Part shown: piece by piece, positions 33,100 through 43,372 of the stretch
Layout of the letters: each line of letters opens with the position of its first letter
How positions within the stretch are numbered: position 1 is the first letter of the stretch
Source: Sphingobacteriales bacterium
GTDB lineage: Bacteria > Bacteroidota > Bacteroidia > Chitinophagales > JADIYW01
Length of the DNA stretch: 64,000 nt
Direction of reading: 5' to 3'
Assembly: GCA_016699615.1 (NCBI GenBank)
Contig: CP064984.1
Span: 1,674,001 to 1,738,000, forward strand
Made by a program: the position numbers and the translations under genes
The notes under the pieces: generated by a model
What the model was told of the DNA's origin: nothing
Seen by the model: the letters and a program-made list of their open reading frames with translations, nothing else
Databases searched by the model: none

Positions 33100-35469
33100 T
33101 TAATTTAACTCGACAATAGTGATACCATTTCCACCAAACTCTTCCTTTTCAAAATAATATTTTTTAGTGTATGGATATTTTTTAGGAATTCTCGCATAAT
33201 TTCTAAGTGCGCCAGTGCCACGTCCGTGCAAAATTCTTACTTGATGTAAATTATATATCATGGCTTTGTCGAAGAAGTTTTCTAGAGTTTGCAATGCTTC
33301 TTCTACTAAAAGACCACGAATATCTAAAGTATTCTCAAATGAAGATTTTTCGATGATAGTTTTGCTGTTTCTTTCTATTTTATAAACTTTCTTTTCCTGT
33401 TCAGTACTATGGTTTTCAAGTTGGTGTAGTGGAACAGTTGTTCTAATATTTCCAAATGCAACAGTTGCTTTCTTATTGCTAATAGCTAATACTTCGCCAG
33501 TTTCGCTGCCATTTATCATGGTGACTTTGCTGCCAATATTTATGGAATTGTTTAAAACTTGTTTCTTTTCTTTCTCAATAATTTTTTGTTCTATCTGTTC
33601 TCTTTGTTCGTCAATATTTTTTCTAATTTTTATAAAATCTTCTTTCTTGCTTTGGCTTTCTTTCCAAAGACGCATTTCGTTTTCTAATTTTCTACTTTGC
33701 TCATTATAAAATTGCAGTAGTTTTTCTTCATAAGATTTTTGTAATTGCTTCTTATTCTTTTCTAATTCTTTTTTGAGCTTTTCATAATCTTGAACAATAT
33801 TGCTGAGTTGACTTTCTTTCTGCTGCACATTTTTTCTCAAACCTTTGATGTAGTGTTTTTCAATTTGCACATCATTCAATGTTTGGTCTAATGCTTTTTG
33901 GTTTTCTCCTGTTTTTTGTTGTGCAAGTGTAATTACAGCTTTGGGTAATCCAACTTTTTCTGCAATTTCAAAGGTAAATGAGCTGCCTGGTTGTCCAATT
34001 TGTAATTCATATTTTGGACTCAATTTTTGTTTGTCAAATGCCATTGCTGCACTTTGCATACCTTTTGTTTGTGCTGCATAGATTTTTAAATTGTTGTAAT
34101 GTGTAGTAACAATGCCTAATACTAATTTCTCATGCAAAAAGCTAAGTATTGCTTCAGCCATTGCGCCACCTAATGTTGGATCTGTTCCTACACCAATTTC
34201 ATCTATCAGAATAAGCGAATTTGCATCAGCATTTTCAAGTAAATATTTCATTTTCAAAAGATGTGCAGAGTAAGTACTTACATCATTTTCTATAGATTGT
34301 TCATCACCAATATCAATAAAAATATTTTTGAAAGTAGACATCATCGAGCCTTCTTCAACTGGTACAAGCATGCCAAATTGTAGCATACATTGTATTAATC
34401 CAACAGATTTTAAAACTACAGATTTTCCGCCAGCATTTGGTCCACTGATAACCAAAATTCTGTTGTTTGTATCAAGATGCAAAGTGTTGCAAACAATTCT
34501 TTGGTTGTTTTTTCGTAGATGCTTTTCTAGTAAAATATTCCTAAAATCTTTTAGATAGATTATTTTTTCTTTTGATAAAATTGGCTGAGTGCAATTGTGT
34601 TCAATAGCAAAATATGCTTTAGCTTGCCACGTGTCAAATCTTGTCAGGAACTGTTGTATAGATTTAATTTCATTTTGATATGGCCTAACTGAATTGGCTA
34701 ATGAAATTAATATTTTTTCTATTTCTCTTTTTTCTTCAATAAGTAATGATGTAAGTTCATTGTTGAGTAATATAGTTTCTTCTGGTTCTATAAATGTGAT
34801 ATTGCCATTTGAAGATTCATCAACAATAATTCCTCTAACTGTGCGTTTGTATTCACTCAATACAGAAAGTACTTTTCTATTATTTCTTATAGATTCTTCT
34901 GTTTCGTGTAGATAGTTTTTTTGTTTATAATTTTGAACTATTCTTTTGAATGACGCATAAATTTGTTGTTGAACAATTGCTTGTTGCTTCTTTATTTCTT
35001 GAAGTGTTTTAGATACTTTCTCATTGATAATTTCCTGTTCAATAAGAATTGTATGTTGTATCTTTTGTATAACATCTTCTGGAATATTGATGGCTTTTAC
35101 TATATCAACTAAATCTAAAAAGTTATCAGTATCAGATTTTAGAAATGATTTTTTTATTGTTGATGCAGTTTTTAGATTGTGATAGAGTTGGATGAAGTCT
35201 TCAATCTGAATGAAATAATTTTCTATATTAAGCTTATCTAAAAATAGTAATTGATTAAATCCATGATTTGGAAAAGAATGCCCACTTTCTATCCAACTTT
35301 TTAATTGATGGACAATATTTATTTCTTTTTGTAATAAATCATAATCAGAAATAAAATTTTGATGTTCGATATAATTTTGTCCTAAACTGCCAAGGCATTT
35401 GTTTTTTACCAATTGTTTGATTTGGTAAAAGTTTAATTTATCTAAAGTATTTTCAGAAAATAGTTGCAT
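33100..35469 (-). CDS. mutS2: Endonuclease MutS2
   Basis: A MutS-family ATPase that acts on recombination intermediates or collided ribosomes. Walker A VISGPNAGGKSVVLK, the DEIGVGTDPTLGGAMAEAIL Walker B block, a long coiled coil (residues about 500-630) and a C-terminal Smr nuclease domain (LDIRGLLVEEALQTLENFFD, HGRGTGALR) are present. I chose ATG 35469; the TTG at 35478 lies in the -7 box. About 789 residues. Confidence 0.95.
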   Translation of the reverse strand: MQLFSENTLDKLNFYQIKQLVKNKCLGSLGQNYIEHQNFISDYDLLQKEINIVHQLKSWIESGHSFPNHGFNQLLFLDKLNIENYFIQIEDFIQLYHNLKTASTIKKSFLKSDTDNFLDLVDIVKAINIPEDVIQKIQHTILIEQEIINEKVSKTLQEIKKQQAIVQQQIYASFKRIVQNYKQKNYLHETEESIRNNRKVLSVLSEYKRTVRGIIVDESSNGNITFIEPEETILLNNELTSLLIEEKREIEKILISLANSVRPYQNEIKSIQQFLTRFDTWQAKAYFAIEHNCTQPILSKEKIIYLKDFRNILLEKHLRKNNQRIVCNTLHLDTNNRILVISGPNAGGKSVVLKSVGLIQCMLQFGMLVPVEEGSMMSTFKNIFIDIGDEQSIENDVSTYSAHLLKMKYLLENADANSLILIDEIGVGTDPTLGGAMAEAILSFLHEKLVLGIVTTHYNNLKIYAAQTKGMQSAAMAFDKQKLSPKYELQIGQPGSSFTFEIAEKVGLPKAVITLAQQKTGENQKALDQTLNDVQIEKHYIKGLRKNVQQKESQLSNIVQDYEKLKKELEKNKKQLQKSYEEKLLQFYNEQSRKLENEMRLWKESQSKKEDFIKIRKNIDEQREQIEQKIIEKEKKQVLNNSINIGSKVTMINGSETGEVLAISNKKATVAFGNIRTTVPLHQLENHSTEQEKKVYKIERNSKTIIEKSSFENTLDIRGLLVEEALQTLENFFDKAMIYNLHQVRILHGRGTGALRNYARIPKKYPYTKKYYFEKEEFGGNGITIVELN

Positions 35470-35475
35470 TGCACA

Positions 35476-35483
35476 CAAAAATA
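35476..35483 (-). promoter_or_regulatory. -7 box (TATTTTTG) 6 bp before mutS2
   Basis: Exact TAnnTTTG on the minus strand. It overlaps a TTG that would otherwise extend mutS2, supporting the ATG at 35469. Confidence 0.5.
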
Positions 35484-35492
35484 CAAAATATT

Positions 35493-36182
35493 TTAGGCTA
35501 TGTCTTCAAGTTTATTTCTTTGTAATATATGCTTCTGACAACCAATGGATAAGAACATCAAAGAAAATATCAATAGATATACAATTATTTTTTGTGCAAC
35601 AGTTTGAAGGTAAGTATTTTTATCTGCTGTTGGTCCAAAGAATAAAATAAAAATATAGATTAATAGTGCCACGCTTACAGACAACATAAATATGGCATAT
35701 TTGTTTTTTAGTATTTTATCTTTATAAACTAGATAACTCATGCAAGTACACATTGGCAACATCATCAAAAAACATAATTTAGATGTTACACCATGCCAAA
35801 GATTAAGTTTATCATATGGAGTGAGTACTACACCACATAGCAGTAGTGCGAACAAGATTGCACAAACTTTTGTTGCTCTTTTTGTTCCTTGATATTTATT
35901 TGGTACAACATCTTTAAGAAATTGAAATACAAAAATTACAACTACAAGAGCCAAGGTAAACATAGCAATAGCAAATAATATAAGTGATGCAAACTTATAT
36001 TCTCCTAAAAATGTCTTATATCTTCCTAAATCACTAAAGAAATTTGTTAGAAAAGAATAGTGATTGGTATAGTGGTCATTTGTAGTTCCGCCAGGATACA
36101 CCAACATTGCTATTGCTGTAAGTACAACAAAATTAACAGTACCAAAAAAAAGTAATTGGTAAGCGTTGGTCTTTTTTAGCAC
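35493..36182 (-). CDS. DUF998-like membrane protein
   Basis: A 229-residue protein with about six hydrophobic segments. The loop HYSFLTNFFSDLGR after the first segment, and the spacing of segments, resemble DUF998 membrane proteins, whose function is unknown. It starts with GTG at 36182, 5 bp after the floA stop, so it is probably the last gene of the nfeD-floA operon. Confidence 0.6.
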   Translation of the reverse strand: MLKKTNAYQLLFFGTVNFVVLTAIAMLVYPGGTTNDHYTNHYSFLTNFFSDLGRYKTFLGEYKFASLILFAIAMFTLALVVVIFVFQFLKDVVPNKYQGTKRATKVCAILFALLLCGVVLTPYDKLNLWHGVTSKLCFLMMLPMCTCMSYLVYKDKILKNKYAIFMLSVSVALLIYIFILFFGPTADKNTYLQTVAQKIIVYLLIFSLMFLSIGCQKHILQRNKLEDIA

Positions 36183-36187
36183 AGCTA

Positions 36188-37147
36188 CTATTTTTTGTCT
36201 CCACCACCAATTGAGTCTCTCATTTTGGTGTCTGCTTTAATGTTTTCTAATTTATAGTAGTCCATTAAGCCTAAGTTGCCTTCCTTTAATGCTTCTGCTA
36301 CAGCTAATGGAATTTGAGCTTCAGCTTCAATTACTTTTGCTCTTGCTTCCTGTGCTTTTGCAATCATCTCTTGTTCTAATGCAACAGCCATAGCTCTTCT
36401 TTCTTCAGCTTTTGCTTGTGCAATATTCTTATCAGCATTAGCTTGGTCCATTTGTAAAATTGCACCAATATTTTTACCTATATCAATATCAGCAATATCA
36501 ATTGATAAGATTTCAAATGCTGTACCACTGTCTAAGCCTTTGTTTAATACTACTTTAGAAATAGAATCTGGATTTTCTAATACTTGTTTGTGGTCAAGCG
36601 CACTACCAATACTTGTAACGATGCCTTCGCCCACACGTGCTAATATTGTTTCTTCACCAGCACCACCTACTAACTGTCTAATGTTTGCACGAACTGTAAC
36701 TCTTGCTTTAGCTATTAACTGGATACCATCTTTCGCAACTGCAGTTACTGGAGGAGATTCAATCACTTTTGGATTTACAGAAAGTTGTACTGCTTCTAGT
36801 ACATCACGACCAGCTAAGTCAATTGCAGTTGCTTCTTTAAAATTTAAGGATATATTTGCTTTGTCAGCAGATATAAGTGCATTTACTACTTTAATAATAT
36901 TTCCACCTGCTAGGTAGTGTGCTTCTAATTCATCTCTTCCAACTGGAATGCCTGCTTTAGTAGCAGTAATCATTGAGTTTACTAATGTTGCTGGCGGCAC
37001 TTTTCTAAGTTGCATTACAAATAGTTGAATTAGTCCAATGTTTACATTTGATAGTCTTGCAGAAATCCATAGACTTATGTATCTCATAAACGCAAAAACG
37101 AATATCAGGATAAAGACTAAAATAATAATAGAAATAACTGTTAGCAT
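36188..37147 (-). CDS. floA: Flotillin-like protein FloA (SPFH domain)
   Basis: A 319-residue membrane scaffold protein with one N-terminal hydrophobic hairpin (residues about 2-24) and a long SPFH/band-7 domain, then an Ala/Glu-rich coiled coil (QAKAEERRAMAVALEQEMIAKAQEARAKV). In Bacillus FloA organises membrane microdomains. It lies 11 bp after nfeD, the usual pair. The frame ends in two consecutive TAG codons (36185-36190). Confidence 0.93.
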   Translation of the reverse strand: MLTVISIIILVFILIFVFAFMRYISLWISARLSNVNIGLIQLFVMQLRKVPPATLVNSMITATKAGIPVGRDELEAHYLAGGNIIKVVNALISADKANISLNFKEATAIDLAGRDVLEAVQLSVNPKVIESPPVTAVAKDGIQLIAKARVTVRANIRQLVGGAGEETILARVGEGIVTSIGSALDHKQVLENPDSISKVVLNKGLDSGTAFEILSIDIADIDIGKNIGAILQMDQANADKNIAQAKAEERRAMAVALEQEMIAKAQEARAKVIEAEAQIPLAVAEALKEGNLGLMDYYKLENIKADTKMRDSIGGGDKK

Positions 37148-37158
37148 AATATTGATTT

Positions 37159-37623
37159 TTAAATTGTTTTTACAAATATTTTATTGTCTTGAATTTGATG
37201 AATGGAAACTGGAGTTAATGCTTCGATAAAGCCATCATATGCCCAAACAGTCACTTTTTTGTCATTAAATTCTGCTTTGCCTTCTGGTCTTAAATCAGTT
37301 ACTGCAATACCTTCATCATTTATTTTTAATCCATAATCATCAAATAGATTTACTTTACCATCTATAACTTCTCGTACAGCAATCTTACTATTAGAAATTC
37401 TATCCATTCCATAGTAAAGAAGCAATCCATTCACTACAATGGTTGCCAACACACAAACACTACCTACGACAGCACCTAACTCGTAGAATGCAACAGCAAG
37501 TCCTAATATAGTAACAACAAATGCAATTTTACCAACTACTAATGTAGGTAAAAAGAACACCTCAACTATAAATAGTATAGTTCCAAATACAAGAATTCCT
37601 ATAATAATTAGTAATGGTGACAT
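37159..37623 (-). CDS. nfeD: NfeD-like membrane protein
   Basis: A 154-residue protein with three or four hydrophobic segments (residues about 2-70) and a C-terminal OB-fold domain (about 85-154, ending IQDNKIFVKTI). NfeD proteins work with their SPFH partner, here floA directly downstream. There is no fused ClpP-like protease, so this is the short form. Confidence 0.87.
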   Translation of the reverse strand: MSPLLIIIGILVFGTILFIVEVFFLPTLVVGKIAFVVTILGLAVAFYELGAVVGSVCVLATIVVNGLLLYYGMDRISNSKIAVREVIDGKVNLFDDYGLKINDEGIAVTDLRPEGKAEFNDKKVTVWAYDGFIEALTPVSIHQIQDNKIFVKTI

Positions 37624-37630
37624 CTAATGA

Positions 37631-37638
37631 CAAATGTA
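37631..37638 (-). promoter_or_regulatory. -7 box (TACATTTG) 7 bp before nfeD
   Basis: Exact TAnnTTTG on the minus strand, heading the nfeD-floA-DUF998 transcript. Confidence 0.5.
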
Positions 37639-37683
37639 ATTAAAATATACAAATAATTTATAATATTGTAAGAAAAAATAAAT

Positions 37684-38151
37684 ATGAAAATTGAATTCTG
37701 GGTTATTGGCAAAACAAGTGATAAATTTATTGATGAAGGAATTCAATTTTATACAAAAAAGATAAAGTATTTTGTAGACTTACAGCTTATTGTATTTCAA
37801 GATATTAAGCATATAAAGAATGATGTATTGCTAAAAGCTAAAGAAGCAGAAAAGTATTTAGAAAAAATAAAAGACGATGATTTTGTGATATTATTAGATG
37901 AGAATGGCAAAGAATACAATAGTAGAATGTTTGCAAACTTTATAGAGCAAAGACAAAATCAGTCGATAAAAAGATTGATATTTATTGTTGGTGGTGCATT
38001 TGGCTTTGATGAGAAATTATACGCAAGAGCCAATATGAAAATAGCATTATCAAAGATGACTTTCTCGCATCAATTAGTTAGAATCATATTTTTAGAACAA
38101 ATGTATAGAGCCTATAGTATTATTCATAATTTCCCATACCATAACGATTAA
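37684..38151 (+). CDS. rlmH: 23S rRNA (pseudouridine1915-N3) methyltransferase
   Basis: A SPOUT methyltransferase of 155 residues that methylates pseudouridine 1915 of 23S rRNA in assembled ribosomes. The knot motifs VILLDENGKEYNS, FIVGGAFGFDE and the C-terminal SKMTFSHQLVRIIFLEQMYRAYSIIHNFPYH are textbook RlmH. Divergent from nfeD. Confidence 0.96.
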   Translation: MKIEFWVIGKTSDKFIDEGIQFYTKKIKYFVDLQLIVFQDIKHIKNDVLLKAKEAEKYLEKIKDDDFVILLDENGKEYNSRMFANFIEQRQNQSIKRLIFIVGGAFGFDEKLYARANMKIALSKMTFSHQLVRIIFLEQMYRAYSIIHNFPYHND

Positions 38152-38247
38152 ATTTTAAAATACTAGTTATTTGTGAAAAATATCCTAAAAGATAGAAGTA
38201 TTTATCAATCAAATCTTTCATTTATTAGTATCTAAATTCTTTTTTGT

Positions 38248-38255
38248 TAATTTTG
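38248..38255 (+). promoter_or_regulatory. -7 box (TAATTTTG) 4 bp before the PKD giant
   Basis: Exact TAnnTTTG, with TTAG at the expected -33 position (38225-38228, three of four bases). The gap to ATG 38260 is 4 bp. Confidence 0.5.
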
Positions 38256-38259
38256 ATGT

Positions 38260-41200
38260 ATGTACAAGTATTTCAATTTTCTATGTAGTCCAATATTGTT
38301 TTTTATAATTACTTTATTAATAGTAAATACTGAATTGAACGCACAGAATTGTAATGCAGGTGTTACCATTACACCAAATAAAGCTAGTTACTGTGCAGGA
38401 GAAGATATTACTGTTAGAATAAATAATCCATCAAATAATTTTACATACAGAATGATTATCAATGGTATTACTTATGCAGATACTGTAGCAACATTTACAT
38501 TGCCAGGAGCTACAACAAGTAAAAATTACGATATAAATGTTCAGTTTAAGGGAATTATTGGAAATTTTGCATCTTGCTTATTACCAGCATTAAGACCAAT
38601 GATTACAGTAAATCCTTCACCCGATCCAACAATTTCAGATATAAGTACTGATGTAGGTACACTTCCTTTTACTAAATGTGGAGGCAATTCACCATATGTA
38701 TTAAATATTCAAAATAGCTCGGCTACTCAAACAAATTATACTCAAACGTATAATATTGATTGGGGAGATGGTACAAATACTGGAGATATTACAAGTTTTA
38801 CAACATTATCTCATAGCTATACCCAAGCTAGAGATTACAAGATAAAGGTAACTGTAAAAACAATAGGTTTGTCATCTTGTAATACAGTAACTAAAGAATA
38901 TGATGCTTATTTTGGTGGTATTCCCGTTAATCCAGGGATTGGAAAAGCAACACCAAGTATTGGTTGTATACCAGAAAATACAGAATTTATTTTAAATGGT
39001 TTATTAATAAATCAGAATACTTTAGGTACATTCTATGATATATATATATCAAATAAATTAGATACTACATTCACTCATCCAGCACCAACAAGTTATTTTC
39101 ATTATTTTGATAAAACCTCTTGTGGCGAAGGGACATGTTCACAGCCTGATGCATATGAAGTAAAAATAATAGCAAGAAATATGTGTGCTTCGTCTCCTTC
39201 CGCAACAGTATGTTATCAAGTCAATGAGAAACCAAATCCTAAAATCCAGTTACCAGATACTGTTTGTATTAATGATCCAACACCACACATTAATCAAACA
39301 ATTGAAAAGCAAGTACCAAGTATAGGTGGCGTATGTAAGCAAGTAGAAACAGCATGGCAGATTACACCAAACACAGGCTGGACATTGAATAGCGGAAATA
39401 TGAATACTTCGCCAACTATTAATGTAACATACACACAGTTAGGTAGTTTTAAAGTTGATATGACTGTAAAATCAAATTCATGTGGCGATAGTACAATATC
39501 TAAAAATGTATATGTTGTTCCCAAACCTACTGCATCATTAGTACTTAGTCAAAATAAAGTTTGTGGAGGCAATGTTGTTACTGCAACAAATACTTCAGTT
39601 AATGATCCAATTGTAAAGTATCAATGGATTATAACACCAGCAACAGGATGGGTGCTTACGTCTGGAACATTAACTTCCAATAGCATAGATATTAGATTTA
39701 ATAATAAAGGAAACTATAATGTAAAATTACGTGCATATGTTGCATTGTGTGATGATGAAGCAAGTCAGAATGTTGCAGTAACAACTGTACCCACTATTGA
39801 TACCAATGCAATTCCAGTAGTCTGTACACTACCATATATATTCAATAATACAAAAGGCACTGTTTCAGATACAGACGATTATTTTATTTTTGATAATGGC
39901 AATGATAATGCAGCAACTTACACATGGGCTTTTGATAATGGCACACCATCATCTTCTGGAATTAGGAATCCAGGGAATATAGCATATAATACAATTGGAA
40001 CTTATGGAATATTCGCACAGATTACAAATCAATGTGGATTAGATTCAATAACACTTCCAATAACATTATTCAATTTCCCAAAACCTGATGCAGGTCCAGA
40101 TTTCAATATTTGTATTGATGCAACTCCTGTAATGCTTACTGGCAATTCACCTACAGGTGGCGTTTGGTCTGGGCAAGGAATTACAGATTCAATTAATGGT
40201 GTGTTCTCACCAGCTTCAGCAAGCGGTTCAGGAATCAAAACAATTACATACACAATAAATCCAACTTCAGTTTGTCCAACATCAGATAATTTAGATGTTA
40301 ATATTATAGAAATTGTAGGACTTACAGCTGGTCCAGACCAATCTATTTGTAAAGGCACAGGCACACTTCAGTTAATTGGTGACCCAAATTACACAGGTGG
40401 TAATTGGACAGGCACAGGTGTAGCAAGTTCTGTATTAGGTATATTTGACCCAACAGGATTAACACCAGGTTATTATAAAGTTGGGTACATTATTCAAGAC
40501 GCAACAGGCTCATGTAGAGATACAGCATTTAAAGATATTTTGGTAAAAGATAGTGTGCATTTTGTATTGCCACCAGATTTGTGCGTAAATCAGTCATTCA
40601 ATTTTGGTTCTTTATCAGATAATATTAAATCACCTACATCATGGAATTTTGGTGATGGTAGCCCACCATCTTTTTTAGTTGGACCAAATATTCCAACACA
40701 TACTTATACTACGACTGGTGTAAAAAATCTAACATTACAGGCTACTACAGATAGTGGATGCGTGAACACAATTAATTTCTCTCTAAATGTAAGACAAAAT
40801 CCTGCATTGAGTTTTAATGTGACACCAGATTCTAGTTGCGATGGGAATATCATGATATATTTACCACCTACACATGTAGAACTTGCAAGCCAATATACAT
40901 GGTATTATAATAATCAGAATCAAGTTAAAACTGATTCAAGTAGATTTTTAATTACTTTGCCAAAACCTGTACTTGCAGATTCTTTGTATCAAATTAATTT
41001 AATAGCAAAATATCATTGCGGAGACATTACTGCGCAAAAAACAGTAAAAATAAAATCAAACCCTATTGCTGGCTTTAGTGTAACACCAATTGGTTGCGCA
41101 CCATTCAATCCATTATTAATAAATAATGCATATGGTAGTCCAACTACTTATTATTGGAATTTTGGCATTGCTGGACAAACATCAGTGACTGCAAGTCCAA

Positions 41201-42618
41201 CACCACCTACGTATCAAAATCCACACAGAAACGATACTACTCATTCAATATTACAAATTGTCTCAAATGCTTGTGGTGTAGATAGTGTGAGGAAAAATAT
41301 TGTGGTAAGAGCTAATAATACCTATGCAAATATTGCACCACATATTACTCAAGGTTGTGCGCCATTAGGTGTAGAGTTTCAAAGTGTATCTTCAGATGGA
41401 AGTATAGAATGGTCATTCGGAGATGGTACTTCAGGGTTTGCAGCATTTGAGCCAAAACAATATTTGAATGCAGGAGTATTTCCTGTAAAGTTACTAGTTG
41501 TTGGTTCATGTGGTAGAGATTCAGCATATTCATCTGTTACTGTATATCCGCAGCCAACAGTAAATTTTTCAGCAAGTAACCAATGCTTAGGAACTCAAAC
41601 ACAATTTACTTCTGTAGTTACTAGTGCGGTATCAGGAACTTGGAGTTTTGGCGATAATCCAGAAACGTTCTCAAGTCTTCAAAATCCAACAAAAGCATAT
41701 TCTGCTGTTGGAAATTACAATGTGAAATTAGTTGCTTATTCTAATAGAGGATGTAAAGATTCTTTAGAAAAAATAATTACTATTAATAATCAACCAATAG
41801 CAAATTTTGAAGTAGATAAATCAAAAATATGTCTAGGAGAAACAGTAACCTTTGTAAATACTACTGCGACTCAAGGATCAGCAAATTATACATGGATATT
41901 TGGAGATGGTAATACATCTAATATTGGTATTCCAGCACCTTATTCATATGCTAATGCTGGAACATATACAGTCTCATTAATAGCAGAAGATGGAGATTGC
42001 AAAAGCACCAAAACAATACCAAGTGCAGTTCGCGTATTTCCAAATCCAACAGCTGATTTTGATTTTACTATAGATGAAACTCAGAAATTTAAAGCACCGG
42101 TATTGTATAATAATTTGAGTGCATTAGCAAACGACTATCTATGGGTGTTTAGAGCAGGAGATTCTTCAATACTGAAAGACCCATCATTCTTATATGGTGG
42201 AGTTGGCCCATACAAAACTACATTATATGTGAAAAATAGTAACGATTGTAGAGATACAATTACTAAAATTTTAGCTGTTGATTTTGAAGGTGCAGTATAT
42301 ACACCTAATGCATTTGCTCCAGAGCTAGGAGATGGAAATAATGAGTCAAGTTTATTCAAACCTAAAGGTGTTGATTTAGTAGAATACCATGTACAAGTTT
42401 TCTCTACATACGGGCAACTATTATGGGAAAGTACAGCATTAGCAGATGGTAGACCAACAGAAGCCTGGGATGGCAGATACAAAGGTGAACTAATGCCACA
42501 AGATGTATATGTATGGAAAATTAGAGCTATATTTAAAAGTGGAAAAGCTTGGGAAGGTATGCTTGATGAGAAAACAGGCAGAAAAACAACAATGGGTACA
42601 GTACTTCTATTGAGGTAG
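38260..42618 (+). CDS. Giant PKD-repeat surface protein with type IX secretion type-B sorting domain
   Basis: A 1452-residue secreted protein: signal peptide (residues 1-29, ELNAQ), then many immunoglobulin-like PKD domains recognised by WDFGDG-type turns (IDWGDGTN, WNFGDGSPP, WSFGDGTSG, WIFGDGNTS), and a C-terminal gliding/CHU_C-type domain (VYTPNAFAPELGDGNNE ... AWDGRYKGELMPQDVYVWKI) that directs export and anchoring by the type IX system. Threonine, asparagine and glycine are very frequent. It is probably an adhesin or a cell-surface scaffold. Ends in TAG, overlapping convergent marC by 12 bp. Confidence 0.9.
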   Translation: MYKYFNFLCSPILFFIITLLIVNTELNAQNCNAGVTITPNKASYCAGEDITVRINNPSNNFTYRMIINGITYADTVATFTLPGATTSKNYDINVQFKGIIGNFASCLLPALRPMITVNPSPDPTISDISTDVGTLPFTKCGGNSPYVLNIQNSSATQTNYTQTYNIDWGDGTNTGDITSFTTLSHSYTQARDYKIKVTVKTIGLSSCNTVTKEYDAYFGGIPVNPGIGKATPSIGCIPENTEFILNGLLINQNTLGTFYDIYISNKLDTTFTHPAPTSYFHYFDKTSCGEGTCSQPDAYEVKIIARNMCASSPSATVCYQVNEKPNPKIQLPDTVCINDPTPHINQTIEKQVPSIGGVCKQVETAWQITPNTGWTLNSGNMNTSPTINVTYTQLGSFKVDMTVKSNSCGDSTISKNVYVVPKPTASLVLSQNKVCGGNVVTATNTSVNDPIVKYQWIITPATGWVLTSGTLTSNSIDIRFNNKGNYNVKLRAYVALCDDEASQNVAVTTVPTIDTNAIPVVCTLPYIFNNTKGTVSDTDDYFIFDNGNDNAATYTWAFDNGTPSSSGIRNPGNIAYNTIGTYGIFAQITNQCGLDSITLPITLFNFPKPDAGPDFNICIDATPVMLTGNSPTGGVWSGQGITDSINGVFSPASASGSGIKTITYTINPTSVCPTSDNLDVNIIEIVGLTAGPDQSICKGTGTLQLIGDPNYTGGNWTGTGVASSVLGIFDPTGLTPGYYKVGYIIQDATGSCRDTAFKDILVKDSVHFVLPPDLCVNQSFNFGSLSDNIKSPTSWNFGDGSPPSFLVGPNIPTHTYTTTGVKNLTLQATTDSGCVNTINFSLNVRQNPALSFNVTPDSSCDGNIMIYLPPTHVELASQYTWYYNNQNQVKTDSSRFLITLPKPVLADSLYQINLIAKYHCGDITAQKTVKIKSNPIAGFSVTPIGCAPFNPLLINNAYGSPTTYYWNFGIAGQTSVTASPTPPTYQNPHRNDTTHSILQIVSNACGVDSVRKNIVVRANNTYANIAPHITQGCAPLGVEFQSVSSDGSIEWSFGDGTSGFAAFEPKQYLNAGVFPVKLLVVGSCGRDSAYSSVTVYPQPTVNFSASNQCLGTQTQFTSVVTSAVSGTWSFGDNPETFSSLQNPTKAYSAVGNYNVKLVAYSNRGCKDSLEKIITINNQPIANFEVDKSKICLGETVTFVNTTATQGSANYTWIFGDGNTSNIGIPAPYSYANAGTYTVSLIAEDGDCKSTKTIPSAVRVFPNPTADFDFTIDETQKFKAPVLYNNLSALANDYLWVFRAGDSSILKDPSFLYGGVGPYKTTLYVKNSNDCRDTITKILAVDFEGAVYTPNAFAPELGDGNNESSLFKPKGVDLVEYHVQVFSTYGQLLWESTALADGRPTEAWDGRYKGELMPQDVYVWKIRAIFKSGKAWEGMLDEKTGRKTTMGTVLLLR

Positions 42619-43200
42619 ATTTGTATTGATAATAGACAAATTGCTGATGAATATTTTTACTGAGATTGATAGTAAAACAAAACCAAATACTTTTCTGAGA
42701 ATACTAATGCCAGTTTCGCCAAGAAAATGTTCAATTCTTGGCAAAAATCTGATTACATAATATACAACTAACAAATTTATAAGTACGCCAATTAATATTT
42801 CAAGAATATTGTATTGAGAACGTAAGGAAAGAAGTGTTGTAAGTGTACCAGCGCCGGCAATCATTGGGAATGCAATAGGCATTACTGTCGAACCTTTTGG
42901 GCTTGAAATATGTGGTTTAAAAATATCTCTGTTTAATGTCATTTCTAAACCTATTAGAAATATAACAATTGCGCCTGCTAGAGAAAATGATACAATATCT
43001 ATTCCTATTACTTTTAATACATATTTTCCAGCAAAAAGGAATGTTATCATAATTCCACCTGATACAAAAGTTGCGAACTTAGCATCTATCTCACCAATCT
43101 TATTTTTAATATCTAATAATATAGGAATAGTACCTAGAATATCTATGATAGCAAATAATACTAAACTAATAGTTATGACATTGTTAAATTCAATTGACAT
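42607..43200 (-). CDS. MarC family membrane protein
   Basis: A 197-residue integral membrane protein with six hydrophobic segments. AIIDILGTIPILL, the GLEMTL block and AFPMIAGAGTLTTLLSLRS match the MarC/YchE family, whose transport role is unproven. Its stop overlaps the PKD gene tail to tail. Confidence 0.85.
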   Translation of the reverse strand: MSIEFNNVITISLVLFAIIDILGTIPILLDIKNKIGEIDAKFATFVSGGIMITFLFAGKYVLKVIGIDIVSFSLAGAIVIFLIGLEMTLNRDIFKPHISSPKGSTVMPIAFPMIAGAGTLTTLLSLRSQYNILEILIGVLINLLVVYYVIRFLPRIEHFLGETGISILRKVFGFVLLSISVKIFISNLSIINTNLPQ

Positions 43201-43204
43201 GGCA

Positions 43205-43212
43205 CAAAATTA
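43205..43212 (-). promoter_or_regulatory. -7 box (TAATTTTG) 4 bp before marC
   Basis: Exact TAnnTTTG on the minus strand; the ATG lies 4 bp downstream. Confidence 0.5.
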
Positions 43213-43316
43213 ATTGATTATTTTAATATTTACATAACACAAAATCAGTTTTTTGGCATGTGGATTGTTTCAATAAAAAAGTTATAAAAAGTTATCATGC
43301 ATGAGATTTTTTTTAT

Positions 43317-43324
43317 TAACTTTG
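43317..43324 (+). promoter_or_regulatory. -7 box (TAACTTTG) of the OmpA gene
   Basis: Exact TAnnTTTG followed by C, 48 bp before ATG 43373. Unlike the other boxes, it leaves an A/T-rich leader of about 40 nt, which fits an abundant outer membrane protein needing strong translation initiation. Confidence 0.55.
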
Positions 43325-43372
43325 CGGTGTTATTTTTTAACTCAAAAAAATTAAGTATAAATTAAGTATTTT

